Shown here piece by piece: positions 18,533-28,057 of a stretch of 64,000 bases of DNA. A program made the translations under genes and the position numbers. The stretch is from Pseudomonas viridiflava (GTDB taxonomy: Bacteria; Pseudomonadota; Gammaproteobacteria; Pseudomonadales; Pseudomonadaceae). Numbering within the stretch: the first letter of the stretch is position 1; the number at the start of each line of letters is the position of its first letter. The notes under the pieces were generated by a model. It worked only from the letters and a program-made list of their open reading frames with translations, was not told the origin of the DNA and ran no database searches. The DNA lies in NCBI RefSeq assembly GCF_900602065.1, contig NZ_UWFN01000181.1, forward strand, positions 124,001-188,000, read 5' to 3'.

Positions 18533-19165
18533 TCAAGCCTGAACGGTCAGGCCATACTCGGCACTCGCATCCTGCAACCACATCCACCAGTAATCCGAGA
18601 AGCTACGGCGGATCAGCAACTCCCAGGTTTCCTCGCCCGTGCGGCGAATTACCAGTTGAGACTTGGCGAACACGGTGCCGACGGCTTTACCCACCGGGAA
18701 GTTGTCCGGATGCACGTCGTAGCTGGTGGACTTCATCAGCACTTCGCGGACTTTCGGGCCGCTCAGTTCAAGAATCGATTGCCCCCCGCTGACATTGACG
18801 ATAGCAATGTGCAGGCCGGTCAGTTCAGCGCGCAGCTTCTGTTCCACGGCAAACTCTTCGCCGCTTGGCACGATCAGCAGCCATTCATCCGGGCCGAGCC
18901 ACTGAATCGAGCTGTCACCACTGATCACCAGCGCCAGCGCGCCAGGCAGTTCCATGCCCAGGGCCTTGTGGACACCTGCGGCAAAAGCAGGATCGTGAGC
19001 ATCGCCGCGAATGGTCAGGTGACCGAGTAATTTTTTCTCGCGCAAAGTCACGCCAGGGTTGGCGCGACCTTTACCGACCAGGCTATTGAGGTCGGCGTGA
19101 AACAGCGGTGACTCGGCTTTCTCGCCGGTCGTTGGCCGCTGCTGGTAAACGTTGGCTGTGGTCAT
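18533..19165 (-). CDS. soxG: Sarcosine oxidase gamma subunit
   Basis: Gamma subunit (210 residues) of heterotetrameric sarcosine oxidase, which converts sarcosine, oxygen and tetrahydrofolate to glycine, hydrogen peroxide and 5,10-methylene-tetrahydrofolate. Family features visible are GVTLREKKLLGHLTIRG near 38-54, WLGPDEWLLIVP near 90, VNVSGGQSILELSGPKVREVL near 125 and VIRRTGEETWELLIRRSFSDYWWMWL near the end. It follows soxA after about 165 bp. Both sides carry copies of the same REP doublet in opposite orientation. Confidence 0.95.
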   Translation of the reverse strand: MTTANVYQQRPTTGEKAESPLFHADLNSLVGKGRANPGVTLREKKLLGHLTIRGDAHDPAFAAGVHKALGMELPGALALVISGDSSIQWLGPDEWLLIVPSGEEFAVEQKLRAELTGLHIAIVNVSGGQSILELSGPKVREVLMKSTSYDVHPDNFPVGKAVGTVFAKSQLVIRRTGEETWELLIRRSFSDYWWMWLQDASAEYGLTVQA

Positions 19166-19210
19166 AGAGCACCTGTTCTGAATTCTGTTGTAGCGGTGAA
19201 CTGGACCCCT

Positions 19211-19317
19211 GTAGGAGTGAGCTTGCTCGCGATAAAGTCGGGACGACTTTTATACGATGGTGGATGCACCATTTTCACGACTGCTTCGCAGCCGATCGCG
19301 AGCAAGCTCACTCCTAC
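19211..19317. repeat. REP doublet, type F, inverted relative to 18408
   Basis: Arms GTAGGAGTGAGCTTGCTCGC. The loop on the minus strand matches the loop at 18408 at about 62 of 68 positions although the arms are of a different type. It lies between soxA and soxG. Confidence 0.85.
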
Positions 19318-19332
19318 ATAGGGCGCGGCCCA

Positions 19333-22300
19333 TCAAACGTTCTGCTGCTCACCCTTCGGATCGAAAAACACCGAGGACACAATTTCGGCCTCGATCACGC
19401 TGCCATCGGCCTGCGGTGAGAACACCCGCTCGCCCATGCGTTTCAAGCCGCCCTTGACCACACCCATCGCGAACGAATAACCCAACGAGTTGGCCGCGTA
19501 GCTGGAGGTCACGTGACCGACCATGGTCATCGGGATCGACTGTTTCGGGTCGAACACCAGTTGTGCGCCTTCTGGCAGCCATTTGGTTGGATCAACCGGC
19601 TTGAGGCCGACCAGCTGTTTACGTTGTTCACGCACGCAGTCTTCACGGTTCATGCCGCGCTGACCGATCCACGAGAACGGTTTGGTGCGGCCAACACACC
19701 AACCCATGTTCAGGTCGTCCGGAGTCATCGAGCCGTCAGTGTCCTGGCCGACGATGATGAAACCCTTCTCGGCGCGCAGTACGTGCATGGTCTCAGTGCC
19801 GTATGGCGTGAGGTTGTACTGCTTGCCGGCTTCGATGATCTTTTCCAGCACGCCCATGGCGTAGTCAGCCTGGATGTTGACCTCGTAAGACAGTTCACCG
19901 GTGAACGAGATGCGGAACACCCGTGCCGGAACGCCGCCGACCAGACCTTCTTTCCAGGTCATGAACGGGAACGCCTCACGGTCCAGATCGATGTCGGTCA
20001 CTTCGCTGAGCAGCTTGCGGCTGTTCGGGCCAGACAAGGTCAGGGTTGCGTAGTGGTCGGTCACGGAAGTGAAGTACACCTTCAGATCAGGCCATTCAGT
20101 CTGCTGGTAGATCTCCAGCCATTGCAGCACGCGCGCCGCGCCGCCTGTTGTGGTGGTCATGATGAAGTGGTTGTCGGCGACACAGGCGGTAACCCCGTCG
20201 TCGAAGACCATGCCGTCTTCCTTGCACATCAGGCCATAGCGCGCCTTGCCCACGTCGAGCTTGGTCCAGGCGTTGGTGTAGATGCGGTTGAGGAACTCAC
20301 GTGCATCCGGGCCCTGAATGTCGATCTTGCCGAGTGTCGAAGCGTCCAGCAGGCCGACGCTTTCACGCACGGCTTTGCATTCGCGAGCCACGGCAGCATG
20401 GATGTCTTCACCGGCTTTCGGGAAGTACCACGGACGTTTCCACTGACCGACGTCTTCGAACTCGGCACCGTTCTTCAGGTGCCAGGCGTGCAGGGCGGTG
20501 AAACGTACCGGCTCGAAGATGTGCCCACAGTGACGACCGGCTACCGCGCCGAAGGTCACGGGCGTGTAGTTCGGGCGGAACATGGTAGTGCCCATTTCCG
20601 GGATGGAAACGTTCAGCGAGCGTGCTGCGATGGCCAGGCCGTTGACGTTACCCAGCTTGCCCTGATCGGTACCGAAGCCCAGCGCGGTGTAGCGTTTGAC
20701 GTGTTCCACCGACTCGAAGCCTTCGCGGGTCGCCAGTTCGATGGCGGCAGCGGTGACGTCGTTTTGCAGGTCGACAAATTGCTTCGGCGCACGGGCTGTA
20801 GGTTTGTCATGCGGCACCTGGAACAGTGCCAGGGTCGGCTCTTCAGCGCGGCTCAGGGCTTTTGGCAGAACGCCTTCGACCACTTTGAAACCGGCTTCGC
20901 TGGCGGCGCGCACGCCACCTTCGAAACCATCTGCAAGCGTGTCGCCCAATGCATAGACGCCATTTACGCCGCCGACGCAAACGCGTTTTTGCGGCGCTTC
21001 GCCCGGTACGAAACCGAGGATGTCTTCACGCCAGACCGGCTTGCCGCCCAGGTGTGACGCCAGGTGAACTATAGGGCTGTAGCCACCGGAGCTGGCGACC
21101 AGATCGCATTCGAGCCATTCGCCGGGACTGGTTACTCGATGCGCTCTCACATCAATGGCCGCCACACGAGCGGCGGTGACGTGCTTGCTGCCTCGCGCTT
21201 CGATCACGGCGCTGCCGGTCAGAATCCGAATGCCTTTGGCGCGAGCCTCTTCAACCAGCGCGCCGCGTGGGTTGTGACGAGCATCTGCAATCGCCACCAC
21301 TTGCAGACTGGCATCGAGCCAATCCAGCGCGACGCGGTAAGCGTGATCGTTGTTGGTGGACAGCACCAGTTTCTTGCCCGGCGCTACGCCATAACGACGT
21401 ACATACGTGGAAACCGCACCGGCCAGCATGTTGCCCGGCACGTCGTTGTTGCCGTAAACCAGCGGACGTTCGTGAGTCCCGGTGGCCAGCACGACACGTT
21501 TGGCGCGAACCCGATGCATGCGCTGACGTACCTGACCGATAGGCGCACGATCACCGAGGTGGTCGGTCAGCCGCTCATGAATGGTCAGGAAGTTATGGTC
21601 GTGATAGCCGTTGACCGTAGCGCGTGGCAGCAAGACCACATTCTTCAAGCCTTTCAGCTCGGCAATAACGGTGGCGACCCATTCAGCAGCCGGTTTGCCA
21701 TCAAGGCTTTCGCGGCTGTCCAGCAAGCTGCCGCCGAACTCTTCCTGTTCGTCGGCGAGAATGACTCGGGCACCGCTGCGGGCCGAAGCCAGTGCTGCAG
21801 CCAGACCCGCCGGACCACCGCCAACGATCAGCACGTCGCAGTGCTGGTTCATGGCGTCGTAGGAATCCGGATCGTTTTCGGTCGGCGAGCGACCAAGGCC
21901 AGCAGCCTTACGAATGTACTTCTCGTAAGTCATCCAGAACGATTGCGGATACATGAAGGTTTTGTAGTAGAAACCCGGCGGCATCAGCTTGCCGCCGACT
22001 TTGCCGAGTATCCCCATCACGTCATTGTTCACGCTCGGCCAGCCGTTGGTGCTGGTCGCGACGAGGCCCGAATACAGCGCCTGTTGCGTGGCGCGTACGT
22101 TCGGGATCTGCGTGGCTTCGGTAGCGCCAATCTGCAGTACCGCGTTCGGCTCTTCAGAACCTGCCGCGAAGATGCCGCGAGGGCGAGAATATTTGAAGCT
22201 GCGACCGATGATGTCCACGCCATTGGCCAGCAGAGCTGCGGCGAGCGTGTCGCCCTCAAAGCCCTGATAGGTCTGACCGTTGAAGTTGAAGTTGAGGACT

Positions 22301-22350
22301 TTGCTGCGGTCGATGCGGCCGCCGTTGGGCAGTCGGTTGGTCTGGCTCAT
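19333..22350 (-). CDS. soxA: Sarcosine oxidase alpha subunit
   Basis: 1005-residue alpha subunit carrying the NAD site and the folate-binding half of the enzyme. The N terminus (FNFNGQTYQGFEGDTLAAALLANG) is a 2Fe-2S-ferredoxin-like domain without the cluster cysteines, as expected. A dinucleotide-binding FAD-like domain follows (CDVLIVGGGPAGLAAALASARSG near 172). The C-terminal 350 residues are an aminomethyltransferase (GCV_T) domain with LSGPNSRKLL and MTPDDLNMGWCVG. The start codon overlaps the soxD stop by four bases (ATGA), so translation is coupled. Confidence 0.96.
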   Translation of the reverse strand: MSQTNRLPNGGRIDRSKVLNFNFNGQTYQGFEGDTLAAALLANGVDIIGRSFKYSRPRGIFAAGSEEPNAVLQIGATEATQIPNVRATQQALYSGLVATSTNGWPSVNNDVMGILGKVGGKLMPPGFYYKTFMYPQSFWMTYEKYIRKAAGLGRSPTENDPDSYDAMNQHCDVLIVGGGPAGLAAALASARSGARVILADEQEEFGGSLLDSRESLDGKPAAEWVATVIAELKGLKNVVLLPRATVNGYHDHNFLTIHERLTDHLGDRAPIGQVRQRMHRVRAKRVVLATGTHERPLVYGNNDVPGNMLAGAVSTYVRRYGVAPGKKLVLSTNNDHAYRVALDWLDASLQVVAIADARHNPRGALVEEARAKGIRILTGSAVIEARGSKHVTAARVAAIDVRAHRVTSPGEWLECDLVASSGGYSPIVHLASHLGGKPVWREDILGFVPGEAPQKRVCVGGVNGVYALGDTLADGFEGGVRAASEAGFKVVEGVLPKALSRAEEPTLALFQVPHDKPTARAPKQFVDLQNDVTAAAIELATREGFESVEHVKRYTALGFGTDQGKLGNVNGLAIAARSLNVSIPEMGTTMFRPNYTPVTFGAVAGRHCGHIFEPVRFTALHAWHLKNGAEFEDVGQWKRPWYFPKAGEDIHAAVARECKAVRESVGLLDASTLGKIDIQGPDAREFLNRIYTNAWTKLDVGKARYGLMCKEDGMVFDDGVTACVADNHFIMTTTTGGAARVLQWLEIYQQTEWPDLKVYFTSVTDHYATLTLSGPNSRKLLSEVTDIDLDREAFPFMTWKEGLVGGVPARVFRISFTGELSYEVNIQADYAMGVLEKIIEAGKQYNLTPYGTETMHVLRAEKGFIIVGQDTDGSMTPDDLNMGWCVGRTKPFSWIGQRGMNREDCVREQRKQLVGLKPVDPTKWLPEGAQLVFDPKQSIPMTMVGHVTSSYAANSLGYSFAMGVVKGGLKRMGERVFSPQADGSVIEAEIVSSVFFDPKGEQQNV

Positions 22351-22670
22351 ACCTGGTCTCCCTCGCCGCTGGCTGTCTTCTCAAACGCAGGGTTTTTGAA
22401 CTGCGGTTTTGTGCCAATCGGGTAGGTTTCGAGAATTTCGTAAGTCACGGTGTCGCGGGTCGCGTTGAAGTACTGACGGCAGCCAGCGGCATGGATCCAC
22501 AGTTCGTGATGCAGCCCGCGCGGGTTATCGCGGAAGAACATGTAGTCGCCCCATTGCTCGTCGGTGCAGGCCGCCGGGTCCAGTGGACGCGGGATGTGGG
22601 CCTGACCTGAAGCGTGGAATTCCTCTTCAGAGCGCAGTTCGCCACAGTGAGGGCAGAAGATATGCAACAT
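22347..22670 (-). CDS. soxD: Sarcosine oxidase delta subunit
   Basis: 107-residue zinc-binding delta subunit. Cys6 and Cys9 (FCPHCGE) and the later His60/Cys64 (HAAGC) correspond to the zinc ligands of the family, and GDYMFFRDNPRG is diagnostic. It sits between soxB and soxA with a 14-base gap upstream and a 4-base overlap downstream. Confidence 0.95.
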   Translation of the reverse strand: MLHIFCPHCGELRSEEEFHASGQAHIPRPLDPAACTDEQWGDYMFFRDNPRGLHHELWIHAAGCRQYFNATRDTVTYEILETYPIGTKPQFKNPAFEKTASGEGDQV

Positions 22671-22684
22671 AGTTATTGCTCCTC

Positions 22685-23935
22685 TTAGTGGGCGACAGCC
22701 GCTGCGCCGTGTTCATCGATCAACGCACCGTTATGGAAACGGTCGATGGAGAAAGGTTTGGCCAACGGATGCATTTCGCCTTTGGCCAGACTTGCCGCGA
22801 AGACGTTGCCCGAACCCGGCGTGGCCTTGAAGCCGCCAGTGCCCCAACCGCAGTTAAAGAACATGTTCGGGACCGGAGTTTTGGAAATGATCGGGCAGGC
22901 GTCCGGGGTGGTGTCGACGATGCCGCCCCACTGACGGTTCATGCGCACGCGGGACAACACCGGGAACATCTCGACGATGGCCTGAATCGTGTGTTCGATC
23001 ACCGGGTACGAACCGCGCTGACCGTAGCCAACCCAGCCGTCGATACCGGCACCGATCACCAGGTCACCCTTGTCGGACTGGCTGATGTAGCCGTGTACCG
23101 CGTTGGACATGATCACGCTGTCGATAATCGGCTTGATCGGCTCGGACACCAACGCTTGCAGCGGGTGGGATTCGATCGGCAGACGGAAGCCGGCCAGTTT
23201 TGCCATGTGCCCGGAGTTACCGGCCGTGACTACACCGACGCGCTTGGCACCGATGAAACCTTTGTTGGTTTCTACGCCGATGCACACGCCGTTTTCTTTG
23301 CGGAAGCCGGTCACTTCGGTCTGCTGGATCAGGTCAACGCCCAAGGCGTCAGCGGCACGGGCGAAACCCCACGCCACGGCATCGTGACGGGCCACGCCGC
23401 CACGCCGTTGCACAGTGGCGCCAATGATGGGGTAGCGGGTGTTTTTCGAGCAATCCAGGTACGGGATTTCGTCCGCCACCTGTTTGCCATTGAGCAGTTC
23501 GCCGTCCACGCCGTTGAGGCGGTTGGCGCTGACCCGGCGCTCGGAGTCACGCATGTCCTGCAGTGTGTGGCACAGGTTGTACACGCCGCGCTGGGAAAAC
23601 ATCACGTTGTAGTTCAGGTCCTGAGACAGGCCTTCCCACAGTTTCATCGCGTGTTCGTACAGATGCGCCGATTCATCCCACAGGTAGTTGGAGCGCACGA
23701 TGGTCGTGTTACGCGCTGTGTTGCCGCCGCCCAACCAGCCTTTCTCGACCACGGCCACATTAGTGATGCCGTGCTCTTTGGCCAGATAATAAGCCGTCGC
23801 CAGACCATGCCCGCCGCCGCCGACAATAACCACGTCGTAGACTTTTTTCGGGGTCGGCGTGCGCCACATGCGCTGCCAGTTTTCGTGGTGGCTGAGGGAG
23901 TGTTTGAGAAGGCCGAAGCCTGAGTAATGCTGCAT
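22685..23935 (-). CDS. soxB: Sarcosine oxidase beta subunit
   Basis: 416-residue catalytic beta subunit that oxidises sarcosine. The FAD-binding Rossmann motif [19 protein letters not shown] is near 35-53. The [16 protein letters not shown] block near 174-189 carries the histidine that anchors the covalent flavin mononucleotide in heterotetrameric sarcosine oxidases. The C-terminal [16 protein letters not shown] closes the flavin site. It lies 17 bases after glyA and is clearly part of the same operon. Confidence 0.96.
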   Translation of the reverse strand: MQHYSGFGLLKHSLSHHENWQRMWRTPTPKKVYDVVIVGGGGHGLATAYYLAKEHGITNVAVVEKGWLGGGNTARNTTIVRSNYLWDESAHLYEHAMKLWEGLSQDLNYNVMFSQRGVYNLCHTLQDMRDSERRVSANRLNGVDGELLNGKQVADEIPYLDCSKNTRYPIIGATVQRRGGVARHDAVAWGFARAADALGVDLIQQTEVTGFRKENGVCIGVETNKGFIGAKRVGVVTAGNSGHMAKLAGFRLPIESHPLQALVSEPIKPIIDSVIMSNAVHGYISQSDKGDLVIGAGIDGWVGYGQRGSYPVIEHTIQAIVEMFPVLSRVRMNRQWGGIVDTTPDACPIISKTPVPNMFFNCGWGTGGFKATPGSGNVFAASLAKGEMHPLAKPFSIDRFHNGALIDEHGAAAVAH

Positions 23936-23952
23936 GAATAACTACTCCTGAC

Positions 23953-25206
23953 TCAGCTATAAACCGGGAAATCGGAACACAGGGCTGCAACCTGGCTGGC
24001 GACATTAGCTTCGACGTCGGCATCACCGAGGTTGTCGAGAATGTCGCAGATCCAGCCGGCCAGCGTGATGCATTGGGTGACTTTGAAACCGCGGGTGGTG
24101 ACGGCCGGGGTGCCGATACGCAGACCCGAGGTCACGAATGGCGATTGCGGGTCGTTGGGAACCGAGTTCTTGTTGACGGTGATGTGCGCACGACCCAACG
24201 CGGCGTCGGCGTCTTTGCCGGTCAGGCCCTGACGGATCAGGCTGACCAGGAACAAATGGTTATCGGTGCCACCGGAGACCACGTCGTAGCCACGGTCGAT
24301 GAACACTTGCGCCATGGCTTGGGCGTTATCGATCACTTGCTGTTGATACGCCTTGAACTCCGGCTCCATGGCTTCCTTGAAGCACACGGCCTTGGCGGCG
24401 ATCACGTGCATCAACGGACCGCCCTGGCCACCGGGGAATACCGCCGAATTGAGCTTCTTCTCGATCTCTTCGTTGGCCTTGGCCAGGATCAAACCACCAC
24501 GCGGGCCGCGCAGGGTTTTGTGAGTGGTGGTGGTTACCACGTCTGCGTACGGCAGCGGGTTCGGGTACAGACCGGCCGCGACCAGCCCGGCAACGTGAGC
24601 CATGTCGACAAACAGGTAAGCGCCGACCTTGTCAGCGATGGCCCGGAAGCGCGGGAAGTCGAGGGTTTTCGAATAGGCCGAGAAACCGGCGATGATCATT
24701 TTTGGCTGCGATTCAACGGCAATGCGCTCGACTTCGTCGTAATCGATCAGTCCGGTAGTGGTGTCGATGCCGTACTGCACCGCGTTGTAGAGCTTGCCGG
24801 AGAAGCTGACTTTGGCGCCGTGGGTCAAGTGACCACCGTGTGCCAGACTCATGCCCAGCACGGTGTCGCCTGCTTGCAGCAATGCCAGATAAACCGCGGC
24901 GTTCGCCGAACTGCCGGAGTGTGGCTGGACGTTGGCGTAATCAGCGCCGAATAATTGCTTGGCGCGCTCGATAGCGAGCACTTCAACTTTATCCACATGC
25001 TCGCAACCGCCGTAATAGCGCTTGCCCGGATAGCCTTCGGCGTATTTATTGGTCAGGCCGCTGCCCTGGGCTTCCATCACGCGCTGGCTGGTGTAGTTCT
25101 CCGAGGCGATCAGCTCGATGTGATCTTCCTGACGCTGCTCTTCGGCATTCATCGCGGCCAGCAGTGCATCGTCATAGCCTTGGATTTGGTCGTTCTTGCT
25201 GAACAT
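23953..25206 (-). CDS. glyA: Serine hydroxymethyltransferase (betaine-locus copy)
   Basis: PLP enzyme interconverting glycine plus 5,10-methylene-tetrahydrofolate and serine. At this position it turns the two products of sarcosine oxidase into serine. It has 417 residues. The PLP-lysine motif is [15 protein letters not shown] near 222-236; [13 protein letters not shown] near 54 and [11 protein letters not shown] near 96 are also family blocks. It is the first gene of the glyA-soxBDAG-purU-fdhA series, so its roughly 380-bp upstream region probably carries the main operon promoter. A second glyA probably exists elsewhere; I cannot see it. Confidence 0.95.
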   Translation of the reverse strand: MFSKNDQIQGYDDALLAAMNAEEQRQEDHIELIASENYTSQRVMEAQGSGLTNKYAEGYPGKRYYGGCEHVDKVEVLAIERAKQLFGADYANVQPHSGSSANAAVYLALLQAGDTVLGMSLAHGGHLTHGAKVSFSGKLYNAVQYGIDTTTGLIDYDEVERIAVESQPKMIIAGFSAYSKTLDFPRFRAIADKVGAYLFVDMAHVAGLVAAGLYPNPLPYADVVTTTTHKTLRGPRGGLILAKANEEIEKKLNSAVFPGGQGGPLMHVIAAKAVCFKEAMEPEFKAYQQQVIDNAQAMAQVFIDRGYDVVSGGTDNHLFLVSLIRQGLTGKDADAALGRAHITVNKNSVPNDPQSPFVTSGLRIGTPAVTTRGFKVTQCITLAGWICDILDNLGDADVEANVASQVAALCSDFPVYS

Positions 25207-25321
25207 CGCGGTTCTCCCAGCGGCGGCGTAGCGCCTGACTTATCGGTAGAGCCGCAGCATCTAAGCCGGGCCCTTTGACAGCGATACTAGGGCCGGACCA
25301 AAGACGCCAAATGCCTGCGCA

Positions 25322-25349
25322 CGCCACGCAAAGGCGCGTTTACGACATG
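25322..25349 (-). promoter_or_regulatory. Candidate activator half-sites upstream of glyA
   Basis: On the minus strand CATGTCG and CGTGGCG start 21 bp apart, about 116-143 bases before glyA. The gbcA-gbcB intergenic region has CATGTCG and CATGTCT at the same 21-bp spacing. Two-turn direct repeats suit an AraC-family activator; GbdR is the known activator of this regulon. The match to GbdR is inference. Confidence 0.35.
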
Positions 25350-25390
25350 GCATCCTGGGGAAGAGTAAATAGAGTGATAAGGGCTTGAAT

Positions 25391-25524
25391 CTGTAGGAGC
25401 GTAGCTTGCTCGCGATTGACCGCGAAGCGGTCACAAATCGGCTGGTTGCGGTGTGTCAGGATAAATGTGGATACTGATTTACGACTGCTTCGCAGCCGAT
25501 CGCGAGCAAGCTGCGCTCCTACAG
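25391..25524. repeat. REP doublet, long loop
   Basis: Arms GTAGGAGCGTAGCTTGCTCG and the inverse with one change. The long loop contains GCGGTGTGTCAGGATAAATG and ends in GACTGCTTCGCAGCCGATC, shared with the loops at 18408 and 19211. It occupies part of the 383-bp gap between glyA and alaC. Confidence 0.8.
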
Positions 25525-25543
25525 AGCCGCTGTTCACAAACAA

Positions 25544-25574
25544 AAATCCCCCGGGGATGCCGGGGGATTTTTTT
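25544..25574. terminator. Bidirectional intrinsic terminator after alaC
   Basis: Stem AAATCCCCCGG / CCGGGGGATTT with a short GGATG loop, T-rich on both strands, 16 bases past the alaC stop codon. Confidence 0.85.
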
Positions 25575-25589
25575 CCGCTAATGTCGCAA

Positions 25590-26810
25590 TCAGACCACGG
25601 CTTTGCCGGGCAACTGCCCATCCACCCGGAACATCCCGCGAATGCCACGCACAGCCTGACGAATCCGGTCCTGGTTTTCGATCAGCGCGAAGCGCACATG
25701 GTCGTCGCCGTATTCGCCAAAACCGACGCCTGGTGACACGCAGACCTTGGCTTCAGCCAGCAGCTTTTTAGCGAACTCCAATGAGCCCAGATGCGCGTAG
25801 GCAGGTGGAATCTTGGCCCAGACGTACATGGATGCTTTTGGATTCTCCACCATCCAGCCCAGTTCATGCAGGCCCTTGACCAGCACGTTGCGGCGCTGAC
25901 GGTATTGCTCGGCGATATCCAGCACGCATTGCTGATCGCCTTCCAGTGCCGCGATGGCCGCGACCTGCAACGGAGTGAACGTGCCGTAGTCGTGGTAGCT
26001 CTTGATTCGTGCCAGCGCGTTGACCAGTTCCGGATTGCCGACCATGAAGCCGATCCGCCAGCCCGCCATGTTGTAGCTTTTGGACAGGGTGAAAAACTCG
26101 ACCGCGATGTCTTTGGCGCCCGGCACCTGCATGATCGACGGGGCTTTCCAGCCGTCGTAAACGATATCGGCGTAGGCCAGATCGTGAACCACCAGCACGT
26201 CGTATTGCTTGGCGAGAGCCACCACGCGCTCGAAGAAGTCCAGCTCCACGCATTGCGCGGTTGGGTTGGACGGGAAGCCGAGGATCATCATCTTTGGTTT
26301 GGGGATCGAACCACGGATGGCCTTTTCCAGCTCAGCGAAGAAGTCCACACCGGGAATCAGCGGCACTGATCGTACTTGAGCGCCAGCAATCACCGCGCCG
26401 TAGATATGAATCGGATAGCTCGGATTGGGCACCAACACCGTGTCGCCCTGATCGAGGGTGGCGAGCATCAAGTGCGCCAGACCTTCCTTCGAGCCGATGG
26501 TGACGATGGCTTCCTGCTCCGGGTCGATATCGACGTCGTAGCGTTTTTTGTACCAGTTGGAAATCGCCCGACGCAGACGCGGAATGCCACGCGAAGTCGA
26601 GTAGCCGTGAGTGTCTTCACGTTGGGCAACGGTAACGAGTTTCTCGACGATATGCGGTGGGGTTGGCCCGTCGGGGTTGCCCATACTCAAGTCGATGATG
26701 TCTTCACCACGACGGCGAGCGGCCATTTTCAGCTCGGCAGTGATATTGAAGACGTACGGGGGGAGTCGATCGATGCGCGCAAAACGGCGCGGCGAAGGTA
26801 AGTCTGCCAT
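25590..26810 (-). CDS. alaC: Glutamate-pyruvate aminotransferase (AlaC-like)
   Basis: Class I PLP aminotransferase making alanine from pyruvate and glutamate. About 406 residues from the ATG at 26810 ([10 protein letters not shown], with GAGG upstream); a start at 26861 would add 17 residues with no family match. The sequence is strikingly close to E. coli Ala[17 protein letters not shown], the PLP-lysine block [19 protein letters not shown] near 233-251, and [17 protein letters not shown] short, decayed duplicate of its 3' end lies at 27821, next to traX. An intrinsic terminator follows. Confidence 0.92.
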   Translation of the reverse strand: MADLPSPRRFARIDRLPPYVFNITAELKMAARRRGEDIIDLSMGNPDGPTPPHIVEKLVTVAQREDTHGYSTSRGIPRLRRAISNWYKKRYDVDIDPEQEAIVTIGSKEGLAHLMLATLDQGDTVLVPNPSYPIHIYGAVIAGAQVRSVPLIPGVDFFAELEKAIRGSIPKPKMMILGFPSNPTAQCVELDFFERVVALAKQYDVLVVHDLAYADIVYDGWKAPSIMQVPGAKDIAVEFFTLSKSYNMAGWRIGFMVGNPELVNALARIKSYHDYGTFTPLQVAAIAALEGDQQCVLDIAEQYRQRRNVLVKGLHELGWMVENPKASMYVWAKIPPAYAHLGSLEFAKKLLAEAKVCVSPGVGFGEYGDDHVRFALIENQDRIRQAVRGIRGMFRVDGQLPGKAVV

Positions 26811-26947
26811 GGAGGCCTCAGATACGTAAGCGCCCGGAACCGTCCGAGCGACGTTGGCCACTGCGGTGGCCAGCGCAGAAGATAAGGGCGCCAGTGGCGT
26901 TTTGTCTACAGGGATTTTTCAGGCGACAGGTTATTTGTGGGGCAAAC

Positions 26948-27040
26948 CTGTGGGACCGAATTCATTCGGGAATGGGCCGGTACATTCACAATATTTGTAT
27001 CTGATTCAATGCCTTCTTCCCGAATGAATTCGGTCCCACA
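26948..27040. repeat. REP doublet, type B
   Basis: Inverted arms GTGGGACCGAATTCATTCGG (continuing GAA). The loop begins GGGCCGGTACATTC, related to the type A loops at 17414 and 36914. It lies in the alaC upstream region, next to the traX remnant. Confidence 0.85.
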
Positions 27041-27056
27041 AGGATGGCGGTGTTGT

Positions 27057-27350
27057 TCAGGTCGCTAGCAACTCCCGCAATCCCAACAGCACCAGAAAAT
27101 GCGCGGGATAAATCGCATAGGCCCAACGCCGCATCGGTTTGACAGGGAAGTTCAAACGACGGCGCAACAAGGCCAGCCCGAGCATGGGTGCTAACAGGCA
27201 GGCGAGCATTGAGCCGATGGAGATCGTATCACCCTACGCCGCCCCGGCGAACATTTGCGGCCAGGCGTTACCCGCGACACATACCTGACCGGGCAGGACC
27301 ACCATCCACCACGGGCGCTCCAGTACCAGCAGCGAGGCCAGAGGCAGCGC
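27057..27350 (-). pseudogene. Truncated duplicate of traX (3' part only)
   Basis: About 294 bp align without gaps to the 3' end of traX at 28058. The C terminus still reads LRELLAT then stop (LRELLVT in traX). A TGG codon of the GAAWGDP segment has become TAG (27234-27236), interrupting the frame, and similarity ends abruptly near 27350. No start codon or N-terminal half remains. Confidence 0.8.
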
Positions 27351-27517
27351 ACGTGATCATCGGCTTAAACATGCGACAACACTCAGTGGTGAAACTTTAG
27401 CGACAAACGGTAGTTAAACCTGTCATTTCTTACAGTAGACGAGCAGAGTTAGCAGGGTTAGCTTAATTAGGTAGCGAAGAAGTTGATTGATTATATTAAT
27501 GCGTAAGGAGATGCGTC

Positions 27518-27730
27518 ATGGCACTTATATATGTGGCGGTGAAAGCGCCGGGTTCCACTGTTTCTACCGAAATGGAGGACTTTGAGTTTGCAGCTCTAAA
27601 CACTGGAGATGAAATATTTTTACAGATAATGGAGAAAGCGGCAATACTGTCGCAAAAGAGCGTGGTGAAAGGCGCTGGAGGCTCCACGATGTATAGGTTA
27701 AATGTAAGATATCCTCTTTCAACACCTTGA
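27518..27730 (+). CDS. Small hypothetical protein, 70 residues
   Basis: Short gene in visibly AT-rich DNA, with a good ribosome site (AAGGAG, eight bases before ATG). The protein (MALIYVAVKAPGS ... NVRYPLSTP) has acidic and mixed polar stretches, no signal peptide, no membrane segment and no cysteine. I do not recognise it. It sits between a traX remnant and an alaC remnant, so it probably arrived with, or after, the rearrangement there. Its composition differs from the neighbouring housekeeping genes, consistent with acquisition. It could be an orphan immunity-type or cargo gene, but nothing in the sequence shows that. Confidence 0.5.
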   Translation: MALIYVAVKAPGSTVSTEMEDFEFAALNTGDEIFLQIMEKAAILSQKSVVKGAGGSTMYRLNVRYPLSTP

Positions 27731-27739
27731 ACATTAGGT

Positions 27740-27774
27740 GGCAGCAGTGCTGCTTGCTCAGTAGTGCTGCTGCC
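27740..27774 (+). terminator. Hairpin after the small AT-rich gene
   Basis: GGCAGCAG / CTGCTGCC, an 8-bp stem with a 19-nt loop, 10 bases past the stop. There is no T run, so it may be a stabilising hairpin. Confidence 0.4.
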
Positions 27775-27820
27775 CGCCGGTCATCTCTTATTTGTCTTAG
27801 ACTTATCCGCCTCTAAACTT

Positions 27821-27864
27821 TCCGCGAATGCCTCGCACGGACTAACGAAAGCGGTCCTGGTTTT
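27821..27864 (-). pseudogene. Fragment of a duplicated alaC 3' end
   Basis: About 37 of 44 positions match the alaC 3' coding region at 25636-25679 (shared blocks CCGCGAATGCC and CGGTCCTGGTTTT). Position and orientation fit a tandem copy of alaC that has lost almost everything. From here to traX (27865-28057) I see no gene. Confidence 0.6.
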
Positions 27865-28057
27865 ATAGCGAGTTAAGTGTGCGACTGATACGGAATGAAG
27901 ATTAATCATATTGCTGATCGTCAGCCAGCTTACATGCTACAGAAGCTCTGCTGACAAATGCTTGAACGGGCCGCAGGCATTCTTGAGATCGAGACCCATG
28001 CCACCCTTAAATTGAGGAGCATGAACAAAGCTTCACCGGCGGTAAAGTCCGCTATCG

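Noticed and set aside
19513..22425. Two long open frames opposite soxA
   Set aside because: soxA is supported over its whole length; these are high-GC shadows.
27880..28057. Transposase remnant between the alaC fragment and traX
   Set aside because: A minus-strand peptide reading MGLDLKNACGPFKHLSAELL was seen but could not be matched to any transposase I know.
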